NCBI GenBank assembly: GCA_026702615.1
Contig: JAPPBY010000017.1
Coordinates: forward strand, 1-64,000
Length of the DNA stretch: 64,000 nt
DNA from: Chloroflexota bacterium
Lineage (GTDB): Bacteria; Chloroflexota; Dehalococcoidia; Tepidiformales; Tepidiformaceae
Direction of reading: 5' to 3'
Notes under the pieces: generated by a model
What the model was told of the DNA's origin: nothing
Seen by the model: the letters and a program-made list of their open reading frames with translations, nothing else
Database searches by the model: none
In this document: piece after piece, positions 24,507-31,961 of the stretch
Numbering within the stretch: the stretch's first letter is position 1
How the letters are laid out: every line of letters begins with the position of its first letter
Translations under genes and position numbers: made by a program

Positions 24507-26195
24507 ATGCGAAGTGAAGTGCATGCCATCAGTGGCGCGACTTATGACGACCTTGGCGATGGGCGCGTGCGCGTCCACAAGGGCGAAAGCTACGGCATCT
24601 TCGACTGGGAGGGGCGCTGGGAAGAAGGCGACATCACGCGCGCCGACCCACACCTGCTCCAGTACGTGGGCGGGCCGGACCTGCCGCCGGGCGTCGACGA
24701 GATGGCGGCGCAGCTCGATGCAGCGCGCGAGAAGGCGGCGCAGGAAGAAGCGCAACAGCAGGAACTGAGCGCCGGCGACCTGGCCGAGGACGCCTACACG
24801 GGCTCGGTGCGCGACCCCCGCTACGGGGTTCGCAACATGATCATGGCGCAGGGCCAGACGACGGTCGCGAAATACGTGGGCGACCCCGGACGGGAGACGG
24901 AGAAGGGCCCGCGTTCGAAGGGCATCTCGTTCCACGAGGTGCTGGCGGGCGATACCTACCCGGAGCGCATCCCGCCGGAGCTGTGGGAGGACTCGCCCAT
25001 GCCGGGCGGCGTCACGCGCGTGCCCACGGAGCGCTTCACGAGCCAGGCGTGGCACGACCTCGAGGTCGAGAAGCTGTGGAAGAAGGTGTGGCAGTACGCC
25101 GCCCACGTCGACGACATCCCTGAGGTCGGGGACTACATCGTCTACGACATCGCCCACCTCTCGTACATCGTCGTGCGGACGGGCGAGAACGAGTTCAAGG
25201 CCTACAACAACGCCTGCCTCCATCGTGGCCGCCAGATCCGTGAGTTTGACGGGAAGAAAGCGACGGAGTTCCGCTGCCCCTTCCACGGCTGGTGCTGGGA
25301 GATCGACGGCTCGCTGCGCGAGATTCCCTCGGAGTGGGACTTCCCGGAGGTACGCGAGGACGCCAGCCACCTGCGCGAGGCGAAGACGGGCACGTGGGGC
25401 GGGTTCGTGTTCATCAACCCGGATCCGGACTGCGAGCCGTTCGAGGACTTCATCGGGTCGCTGCCCCAGCACTACGCGAAGTACGAGTACGAGAAGCGCT
25501 ACAAACAGATGCACGTGGCGAAGGTGATCGCGGCGAACTGGAAGATCACGCAGGAGGCCTTCATGGAGGGCTACCACGTGATGGCGACGCACCCGCAGGC
25601 GATGGCCTTCGGTGGCGACGGCGCGAACATGCAGTACGACATCTTCGGGAACTGGTGCCGGGCGATCACGGTCGGCGCCAACACGAGCCCGCAGCGCGGC
25701 ATCTACCCGGACAACGAGGAGATCTTCGCGATGCGCAGGGGCGGCGCGGAGATGGCTCGCGAGGGTCTACGGCAGGTGATGGGCGACAAGGCCGACATCT
25801 TCTGCGACGCGGAGGTGCTCGACGGGTACTTCAATAACCTGTTCCCGAACTTCCACCCGTGGGGCTGCTTCAGCCGCATCGTGTATCGCTTCCGCCCGTA
25901 CGGCGACGACCCGGACCGCAGCATCATGGAGGTCTTGTACCTGGTGCCGTGGCCGGAGGGCGAGGAGATGCCCCCGGCGGCTCCGATGCACTGGCTGGAG
26001 GAAGACGAGGACTTCACGCTCGCCCCGGAGATGGGCGGGCTGGCACGCGTCCTGAACCAGGACTGCTACAACCTGCCCAAGATCCAGAAGGGCCTGAAGA
26101 CGAAGCAGGACCCGTACGTCTACTTCTCCGCCTACTCGGAGGGAAAAATCCGGCACTTCCACGAGCTGTACGACCAGTGGCTCGGGGTTGAGTAG
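24507..26195 (+). CDS. Rieske non-heme iron oxygenase, alpha-subunit type, with N-terminal extension
   Basis: A 562-residue protein. The Rieske [2Fe-2S] site is C237-x-H239 (CLHRGR) and C257-x2-H260 (CPFHGW), with the standard 17-residue spacing. The mononuclear iron site is in EAFMEGYHVMATHP (His357 and His362). Typical alpha subunits are 400-460 residues; about 170 extra residues precede the Rieske domain, including GRVRVHKGESYGIFDWEGRW and an Ala/Glu/Gln-rich helix. I chose the ATG at 24507, preceded by GGGGGT. It sits 3 bp before a P450 gene, so the two oxygenases are co-translated. It needs an electron donor not encoded here. Confidence 0.9.
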   Translation: MRSEVHAISGATYDDLGDGRVRVHKGESYGIFDWEGRWEEGDITRADPHLLQYVGGPDLPPGVDEMAAQLDAAREKAAQEEAQQQELSAGDLAEDAYTGSVRDPRYGVRNMIMAQGQTTVAKYVGDPGRETEKGPRSKGISFHEVLAGDTYPERIPPELWEDSPMPGGVTRVPTERFTSQAWHDLEVEKLWKKVWQYAAHVDDIPEVGDYIVYDIAHLSYIVVRTGENEFKAYNNACLHRGRQIREFDGKKATEFRCPFHGWCWEIDGSLREIPSEWDFPEVREDASHLREAKTGTWGGFVFINPDPDCEPFEDFIGSLPQHYAKYEYEKRYKQMHVAKVIAANWKITQEAFMEGYHVMATHPQAMAFGGDGANMQYDIFGNWCRAITVGANTSPQRGIYPDNEEIFAMRRGGAEMAREGLRQVMGDKADIFCDAEVLDGYFNNLFPNFHPWGCFSRIVYRFRPYGDDPDRSIMEVLYLVPWPEGEEMPPAAPMHWLEEDEDFTLAPEMGGLARVLNQDCYNLPKIQKGLKTKQDPYVYFSAYSEGKIRHFHELYDQWLGVE

Positions 26196-26198
26196 GGC

Positions 26199-27473
26199 AT
26201 GACCCAGGCGCTGGAGAACTATGGTTTCCTCAAGCTGAACGAGGAGATCCTGGCCAATCCGTACCCGTTCTACCGGGCGCTGCGTGAGCAGTCGCCCATC
26301 TACCGGGAGCCAGACTACGACGTGTTCCTGCTCAGCCGGTACGAGGACATCCTGGAGGTGAACGCGCAGCCCGAGGTGTTCTCCAGCATCCTCGTGGCGA
26401 ACGCGCCGTACACGGACCCGCCGGCGGCACTCGAGGACCTGCCGGCGTGGCGCGACTCGCAGCCGTTCAGCGACAAGATCCTGTCGAACGACCCGCCCGA
26501 CCACACGCGCCACAAGCGGCTCATCAACCGCTTCTTCACGCCGAGGCACGTGGCGGGGCTGGAGCCGCGGGTACGCGAGATCACGAACGAGATCATCGAC
26601 ACCTTCATCGACGAAGGCGAAGTCGAGTTCGTCACCCAGTTCTCGCACATGCTGCCCCGGCTCGTCGTCGGCGAGCTGATCGGCCTGCCACCCGAGGACC
26701 ACGACTACTTCAAGCAGTACTTCATGGACCGGCTCGCCGTGATGGCGAAGGCGGCGGCAGACCCCACGGGCTCCTACAAGCAGCAGGAAGAAGAGCGCGA
26801 GGAGATCACCGAGAACGAGTTCCTCACGGACTACTTCATGAAGGCGATGGCGGAGCGGAGGGAGCAGCCGCGGGGCGACATCATGAGCGACCTCGCGAAC
26901 GCCACCTTCGTGGATTCGGGCGAGCCGGTGGCGCTGGAGTCGCTCGTGAGCATGATCACGCTGCTGTACGCGGCGGGTGGGGACGCGAACACGCCCGAGC
27001 TGATGACGAACGCGATGCTCGTGCTGCTACGGCAGCCGGACGTGATGCAGGCGCTCCGGGACGACCCCTCGCTCGCGGGCGGATTCATCGAAGAGGTCCT
27101 GCGGTACGACACGCCCGTGCCGGGCGTATTTCGTATCGCGCTGCAGGACACGAGCGTCGGCGGCGTGCCCGTGAAGCGGGGCGAGAAGCTGATGGTCATC
27201 TACGGGTCGGGGAACCACGACGCGGAGAAGTTCGATGACGGCGAGGTGTTCGACCTTGGCCGCGAGCAGACCTGCCCGCACCTGGGCTTCGGGCACGGGG
27301 TGCACTACTGCCCGGGGGCCGGCCTGGCACGGCAGGAGGGTCGCGTGGCGATGCAGGAGCTGCTGCGGCGCATGGGCGACATCCGCATGATGGAGGGCGA
27401 TCCGCCCTATGTGCCGAGCGTGATCCAGCGCATCCCGATCAGGCTGAAGCTGGGCTTCACCAAGCTCGCGTAG
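26199..27473 (+). CDS. Cytochrome P450 with atypical I-helix
   Basis: A 424-residue P450 distinct from the other three. Heme loop HLGFGHGVHYCPGAGLAR (Cys371) and ExxR (EEVLR) are normal. The I-helix reads LLYAAGGDANTPELM, so the acid is kept but the conserved Thr that follows it is Ala-Asn, with a Thr one turn later. This often marks P450s with altered oxygen activation or substrate-assisted chemistry. It starts 3 bp after the Rieske oxygenase stop, with the ribosome binding site inside the upstream gene. Convergent with the molybdoenzyme gene. Confidence 0.92.
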   Translation: MTQALENYGFLKLNEEILANPYPFYRALREQSPIYREPDYDVFLLSRYEDILEVNAQPEVFSSILVANAPYTDPPAALEDLPAWRDSQPFSDKILSNDPPDHTRHKRLINRFFTPRHVAGLEPRVREITNEIIDTFIDEGEVEFVTQFSHMLPRLVVGELIGLPPEDHDYFKQYFMDRLAVMAKAAADPTGSYKQQEEEREEITENEFLTDYFMKAMAERREQPRGDIMSDLANATFVDSGEPVALESLVSMITLLYAAGGDANTPELMTNAMLVLLRQPDVMQALRDDPSLAGGFIEEVLRYDTPVPGVFRIALQDTSVGGVPVKRGEKLMVIYGSGNHDAEKFDDGEVFDLGREQTCPHLGFGHGVHYCPGAGLARQEGRVAMQELLRRMGDIRMMEGDPPYVPSVIQRIPIRLKLGFTKLA

Positions 27474-27479
27474 GCGCTC

Positions 27480-28727
27480 CTAGCCCACCCGGATGGGGTG
27501 GGGTACAGGCTGGTTGAAGAGGTAGCCCTTCCGGTTGAAGGGAACCGTTTCGGGCTGGCTTGTGCCGAAGGCGTCGGTGGCGCGGGTCATGATGGTGCGC
27601 TCTCCCGGGCGCGCGTCCCACACAAACTCGAAGCGCGACCAGGAGTAGCGAAACTGCGGTTCCAGAACGGACGCCTCGCGCCAGGTTCGGCCTGAGTCGT
27701 CGCTCCACTGGACGCGGGCAATGGGACCGTCGGGGGAGTGGGCAAAGCCATGAAGGCGCTGGGGGCCGGGGGCCAGCCTGGCGGGCCAGGGGAGGACAAG
27801 CGCGCTTTTCACGGTCTGGGTCGTGACGGGCTGGCCGAGCGCTTCGCCCTCGGGCGGGTAGTCATCGCCGATGAGGACGTAGGAGGTGGTGTTGTTTCGC
27901 GTCCAGTGCTGCTCCGAGGAGACGACGATGCGGCCCAGCCACTTGATGTTCGAGGCGCCCACCCAGCCCGGGATGACGGCCCGCAAGGGGAAGCCGTGAT
28001 CACGGGTGAGGGGCTCGCCATTGAGGGCGTAGGCGAGAAGGGTATCGGGGTGCATGGCCTTCTCGACCGGGAGGGCGCGGCGGAAGCCGTCCTCGGGCGA
28101 CTCCTGGTCGAGGCCGACGAGGAGGACGCTGACGGCGTCGTCCCGTATCCCGGCCAGCTCCAGGACGTCGCGGAGGGCGACGCCGGTCCACTCGCCGTTG
28201 CCGACCCCGCCGGTTCCCCACTGGGTCCCCTCGGCAGGGCGTCCCTGGACGCGGTCGAACATGGCGCGGTGGTTCCCGGCGCATTCGAGGTAGGAGATGA
28301 AGGCCCTACTCGGCAACTGGCGGATGGCGTCGTAGGAGAGCTCGACCCGGTCGGAGACCGCGTCCCCTTCCACCACGAGTCGCCAGCTACCGGCATCCAC
28401 ATCGACGCTCACGGAGTTGTTGCGGACGAAGAAGAGGGGAACGGGGGTTACCAGACCCCGCATGTTCTCGAGGCGGGCTTCGAGGCTCTTGCCATCGGCG
28501 TGGGCGATGAAGGGTCCCGTGTCCTTGAACCAGCCCGAACGCTCGGCGGAGCGCGCTCCTGAACCCTCGGGACCGGTGGCCTCGTCGCCGGAGGTGTCGG
28601 CGCCGCATGCCGCGAGGACGGCGGTCGCGCCGCCCGCGGCAAGGAGCTGGAGGAAGCGGCGGCGCGGCATCCCTCGTCGCTGGACCAGCTCCCAGAGGGG
28701 TCCCTGAGCGTTCGGCGTGTTCACCAT
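27480..28727 (-). CDS. Sulfite oxidase-like molybdopterin oxidoreductase, Tat lipoprotein
   Basis: A 415-residue exported molybdoenzyme. The N-terminus has twin-arginine MPRRRFLQLLAAGG (20-33) and a lipobox LAAC (Cys41). The molybdopterin domain includes YLECAGNHR with the metal-ligand Cys149, and the later GVALRDVLELAG and GFPLRAVIPGWVGASNIKWL are strongly conserved in the sulfite oxidase family. The C-terminal Mo-co dimerisation domain has IARVQWSDDSGRTW. No partner cytochrome gene is adjacent. Sulfite, sulfoxide or another substrate is possible. Confidence 0.9.
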   Translation of the reverse strand: MVNTPNAQGPLWELVQRRGMPRRRFLQLLAAGGATAVLAACGADTSGDEATGPEGSGARSAERSGWFKDTGPFIAHADGKSLEARLENMRGLVTPVPLFFVRNNSVSVDVDAGSWRLVVEGDAVSDRVELSYDAIRQLPSRAFISYLECAGNHRAMFDRVQGRPAEGTQWGTGGVGNGEWTGVALRDVLELAGIRDDAVSVLLVGLDQESPEDGFRRALPVEKAMHPDTLLAYALNGEPLTRDHGFPLRAVIPGWVGASNIKWLGRIVVSSEQHWTRNNTTSYVLIGDDYPPEGEALGQPVTTQTVKSALVLPWPARLAPGPQRLHGFAHSPDGPIARVQWSDDSGRTWREASVLEPQFRYSWSRFEFVWDARPGERTIMTRATDAFGTSQPETVPFNRKGYLFNQPVPHPIRVG

Positions 28728-28747
28728 GACAGTAAGGGCGCAGGGCC

Positions 28748-29143
28748 CTACAGAAGCCTCGAACCGGGCAGGTTTGCCATCCTGCGGTCCAGGGTCAGGG
28801 TCTCGATGTCGTTCCGGGAGTAGCCGTCGACAATGAGGCGGTCGACGAGGCCGGGGCCACCCGGTTCGCGCAGCAGTTCGAGGACGGGCTCGCCATTCAG
28901 GGGCTCAACTACCCCGCTTTCAAATACATCCAACAGCGTGGCGCGCGCAGCAACCTTGGTGACGCCGTAGTGGTGCTGAATCGCCACATAGGCCTCTCCT
29001 ATCACCTGGTTCGAGGCGACAATCTCGGCGCCGCCTACTAACAGGTCACGAAGCTCCCCGACGCAGCGCAGAAATTCCGACTCGGGCTGCCTGCTGGTCA
29101 GCCGGACGAGGACAGACGTGTCAATCCCGAAGCGACCAGTCAT
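28748..29143 (-). CDS. vapC: PIN-domain toxin (VapC-type)
   Basis: A 131-residue PIN ribonuclease-like protein: FGIDTSVLVRL (first catalytic Asp8), VIGEAYVAIQHHYGV (conserved Glu) and DIETLTLDRRMANLPGSRLL (C-terminal acids). I chose the ATG at 29143, which overlaps the end of the AbrB-type antitoxin gene by 23 bp, as usual for vapBC. The target RNA is unknown. Convergent or adjacent genes do not suggest a link beyond the pair. Confidence 0.85.
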   Translation of the reverse strand: MTGRFGIDTSVLVRLTSRQPESEFLRCVGELRDLLVGGAEIVASNQVIGEAYVAIQHHYGVTKVAARATLLDVFESGVVEPLNGEPVLELLREPGGPGLVDRLIVDGYSRNDIETLTLDRRMANLPGSRLL

Positions 29144-29357
29144 AGCTTTCTTCACGGAACTTCGCGATATCAAAGGGCGGAGTGCCGGGCGGAATCTTCA
29201 GCGTCCCCAACTTCTCGAACTTGATGCGCCGCGGACGGAGGATGAAGCCGTCGGGGTGTTCTTCCAGTTCGATCTGGTCGCCGGGACCTACGCCGAGCGC
29301 TTCGAGGACGCGCTTGGGGAACGTGACCTGGCGTTTCGAGGTGACCTTGACGATCAT
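29121..29357 (-). CDS. vapB: AbrB/MazE-type antitoxin (VapB)
   Basis: A 78-residue protein with an N-terminal swapped-hairpin AbrB DNA-binding domain: MIVKVTSKRQVTFPKRVLEALGVGPGDQIELEEHPDGFILRPRRI. The C-terminus (TPPFDIAKFREESYDWSLRD) would wrap the toxin. GGAG lies before the ATG at 29357, within a perfect palindrome that starts 12 bp upstream, consistent with autorepression. Confidence 0.88.
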   Translation of the reverse strand: MIVKVTSKRQVTFPKRVLEALGVGPGDQIELEEHPDGFILRPRRIKFEKLGTLKIPPGTPPFDIAKFREESYDWSLRD

Positions 29358-29368
29358 CGCATGAAGCT

Positions 29369-29395
29369 CCTTACCGAAAGGATACTTCGGTAAGG
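29369..29395. promoter_or_regulatory. Palindromic operator upstream of vapBC
   Basis: A perfect inverted repeat CCTTACCGAA-N7-TTCGGTAAGG begins 12 bp before the vapB ATG and overlaps its ribosome binding site. Arm length and position fit the autoregulatory operator bound by AbrB-type VapB dimers. The symmetry is seen directly; the binding protein is inferred. Confidence 0.7.
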
Positions 29396-29405
29396 AGGAG
29401 CGCGT

Positions 29406-30329
29406 CTACACCATCAGGAGGCGCTCGAACTCTTCGTCGGGCATGCCCTCGGGGACTGGGTTGCCGGGGCCGAAGACGAGGGCGTCACCGCCTCCGGTCG
29501 TCACGGACATCCTGCCGAGGTTGACGAGATGCCGGACGGCGCGGTCGGCGGCGCGAGCGTCGTGCAGGACGGGCAGCCCGAGGCGAGTGCGGAAGACCGA
29601 ACGGGCCGTTACCACCTCGCCGCCAAAGAGCTCGCGTTCCGTCGACTGCAGCTCAGCAAGGGCGACATCGAAGCTCTGCTGGGGGAAGCACTCGTAGAGC
29701 AAGGGCAGAAGGTGGACGGAGAGGGTGTCGGAGGAGCCGGCCAGGCGCAGGGGCTCCTCTCGCGAACGGCCATGGGGAAGGGGTTCGTCCCACCATACCC
29801 AGCGTCCGTACAGCTCCCGAAGCCGCTCACCGAGGGGCGTGCGCGCTGTCCAGGGCTCGTCCGGCCTGCCATCGGGGGGTTCGACGCTTGCTGCGCGCCG
29901 GCAGAGATCGCGGACCTCGGACGCAATGGGTGAGCGAGGGTCGGTGAGATCGCAGCCGGGCTCGATGGGCTCGACGAGCAAGAAAGAGTTCGCGTGGGCG
30001 GTGCCCCAGTCGACGACAAGCCGGCGCTCGTCTTCCGGCAACTGGCGAAGGGACAGGAGCAGGGTCAGGTGGCCGTCATCCAGGGCGCGACGGGTCCGCA
30101 GGAAGCGTCTCCACGACGACGACCCCTCGAGGTAGACGGGGCTGAGGGGCAGTCGCAGGGGACGTTCGGCGCGGGACACGTCGTAGATAACGCCACGAGC
30201 GGCGCCCGCGAGGTCCTGGAGGGCGCGCAGGAGGATGCGTTCTTCCTCATCGGACGGCCCCGGCGCTTCGACCGCGCTTCCGAAGCCCCAGTGCCTTCGC
30301 TTCCAGAGTCCACGGATGGCCACGGGCAC
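29406..30329 (-). CDS. Conserved-looking protein of unknown function
   Basis: A 307-residue soluble protein starting at a GTG (MPVAIRGLWKRRHWGFGSAVEAPGPSDEEERILLRALQDL). It is rich in Trp, Arg and Leu with no signal peptide or membrane segment. Recognisable stretches include RRFLRTRRALDDGHLTLLLSLRQLPEDERR and YGRWVWWDEPLPHGRSREEPLRLAGS, but I cannot assign a family. It lies 10 bp beyond the vapBC operator on the same strand and is divergent from gcvT. The coding bias fits a real gene. Confidence 0.55.
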   Translation of the reverse strand: MPVAIRGLWKRRHWGFGSAVEAPGPSDEEERILLRALQDLAGAARGVIYDVSRAERPLRLPLSPVYLEGSSSWRRFLRTRRALDDGHLTLLLSLRQLPEDERRLVVDWGTAHANSFLLVEPIEPGCDLTDPRSPIASEVRDLCRRAASVEPPDGRPDEPWTARTPLGERLRELYGRWVWWDEPLPHGRSREEPLRLAGSSDTLSVHLLPLLYECFPQQSFDVALAELQSTERELFGGEVVTARSVFRTRLGLPVLHDARAADRAVRHLVNLGRMSVTTGGGDALVFGPGNPVPEGMPDEEFERLLMV

Positions 30330-30440
30330 AGCCTAGCGCATCGCCTGCCAGGTGCGACGCTCCCAGCAGCAACCGGGGAGGGCGGCGGCCTTTACCCGGG
30401 AGCTAGCGGCCCCGGCAGGCAGTGGGCTACAGTCGCAAGC

Positions 30441-31556
30441 ATGGCTGGATCCGATCACTCCGGCAGCAACGGCGTGCTCACGAGGCTGGCCCTTCACGCC
30501 CGCCACGAGGCGCTCGGCGCCCGGTTCGCGCCGTTCGCGGGCTGGGAGATGCCGCTCCAGTACGAAGGGATCGTGGGCGAACACCACGCCGTGCGTGAGC
30601 GCGTAGGGGTCTTCGACGTCTCGCACCTGGCGCGCGCCTGGGTGGAGGGGCCGGATGCTGCGGCGCTGCTGCGCTCGGTGACGACGTTCGACGTGACCAC
30701 GCTGCCCGTGGGGAAGGCCCACTACTCGCTCTACTGCACCGAGGATGGCGGCATCGAAGACGACATCTTTCTGTACCACCTGCCCGGAGACCGCTGGCTG
30801 GTCATCCACAACGCCGCCAACGCGGACAAGGACTTCGAACGGCTGCGCGCCGTCGCCGGAGACGCCGCCTCGGAGGTGACGCCGGAGACGGTGATGCTGG
30901 CCGTGCAGGGACCTGAGGCCGTCGCGCTACTAAGCAGCGTCCTCGGCGAGGATTTTGCGGACCTGGAGCAGCGTGACTGCGCCGAGATCGACTGGAACGG
31001 CACGCCCGTGCTCGTCGCTCGCACCGGCTATACCGGCGAGGACGGGGGCGAGTGCATCGTGGGCGCAGACCACGCGGCGGCCCTGTGGGACGCCTTCACC
31101 GAGGGGGGCGCCACTCCCGCCGGGCTGGGGGCGCGCGACACGCTTCGGCTGGAGGCAGCGCTACCGCTGCACGGCAACGACATCGACACAACTACGCATC
31201 CCTACGAGGCCGGACTCGGGTTCGCGGTGACGCTCGACGATGGCGCGCCGTTCACGGGCCGGGATGCCCTGGTGGAGGGGAAGGCACAGCCTCGCACCCG
31301 ACGCCTTGCCCATGTCGTCGCCAAAGAGCGGGGCGTTCTGCGCGCCCACTACGCGGTGCGCGAGCCGGGGATCGACGAGCCGGTGGCACAGCTGACGAGC
31401 GGGGCGTTCAGCCCCAGCTTGCGCCTCGGCATCGGCATGGCCTACCTTCCCGTGCGGCTTGCGAAACCCGGCGTCATGCTCGAGGTGGACGTGCGCGGTC
31501 GCGCGCTTCCCGTCGAGGTAGTGCGCCGGCCCTTCTACCGAAAAACGAAGGACTAA
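30441..31556 (+). CDS. gcvT: Glycine cleavage system T protein (aminomethyltransferase)
   Basis: A 371-residue tetrahydrofolate-dependent aminomethyltransferase that takes the methylamine from lipoyl-H protein to give 5,10-methylene-THF and ammonia. GcvT landmarks: LHARHEALGARFAPFAGWEMPLQY, GVFDVSHLAR, YTGEDGGECIV, RDTLRLEAALPLHGNDID and FSPSLRLGIGMAYLP. The length fits the family (about 365-375). The ATG at 30441 matches the family N-terminus; the much longer open frame upstream overlaps a divergent gene and was rejected. No obvious glycine riboswitch is visible in the 111-bp leader. First gene of gcvT-gcvH-gcvPA-gcvPB. Confidence 0.95.
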   Translation: MAGSDHSGSNGVLTRLALHARHEALGARFAPFAGWEMPLQYEGIVGEHHAVRERVGVFDVSHLARAWVEGPDAAALLRSVTTFDVTTLPVGKAHYSLYCTEDGGIEDDIFLYHLPGDRWLVIHNAANADKDFERLRAVAGDAASEVTPETVMLAVQGPEAVALLSSVLGEDFADLEQRDCAEIDWNGTPVLVARTGYTGEDGGECIVGADHAAALWDAFTEGGATPAGLGARDTLRLEAALPLHGNDIDTTTHPYEAGLGFAVTLDDGAPFTGRDALVEGKAQPRTRRLAHVVAKERGVLRAHYAVREPGIDEPVAQLTSGAFSPSLRLGIGMAYLPVRLAKPGVMLEVDVRGRALPVEVVRRPFYRKTKD

Positions 31557-31560
31557 GACG

Positions 31561-31959
31561 ATGGACCACGAAACCCCCGAGGAGCTGCTCTATTCCGCGA
31601 ACCACGAGTGGCTGCGCCGTGACGCCGGCAGCCCCGACGAGGGCACGATCGGCATCACCGACTTCGCCCAGGACCAGGTAGGGGACGTGGTCTACCTCGA
31701 CCTGCCTGCCGAGGGCGACGCGGTGACAGCGGGCGAGCGGTGCGGCGAGATCGAGTCGGCGAAGACGGTCTCCGACCTGTACTCGCCGGTCAGCGGCGAG
31801 GTTATCGCGGCGAACGGGGCTCTGGAGGACCAACCGGAGCTGGTCAACTCCTCCCCCTACGACGAGGGCTGGATGATCCGCGTGCGCATCGCCGACGAGG
31901 GCGAGCTGGAGGCTTTGCTCGACGCCGCCGGCTACCGCGCGCAACTCCCGGAGGACTAG
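31561..31959 (+). CDS. gcvH: Glycine cleavage system H protein
   Basis: A 132-residue lipoyl carrier protein. It begins LYSANHEWLRR, has GITDFAQDQVGDVVYLDLP, and the lipoylation site GEIESAKTVSDLYSPVSG with Lys68. It shuttles the aminomethyl group between P, T and L proteins. Four bp separate it from gcvT and 2 bp from gcvPA. Confidence 0.96.
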   Translation: MDHETPEELLYSANHEWLRRDAGSPDEGTIGITDFAQDQVGDVVYLDLPAEGDAVTAGERCGEIESAKTVSDLYSPVSGEVIAANGALEDQPELVNSSPYDEGWMIRVRIADEGELEALLDAAGYRAQLPED

Positions 31960-31961
31960 CG

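Noticed and set aside
29994-30440. N-terminal extension of gcvT from 29994
   Set aside because: It overlaps a divergent minus-strand gene and lacks GcvT similarity; the family N-terminus fits the ATG at 30441.
30330-30440. Glycine riboswitch upstream of gcvT
   Set aside because: The leader is only 111 bp and I could not find the conserved glycine-aptamer core, so it is not reported.
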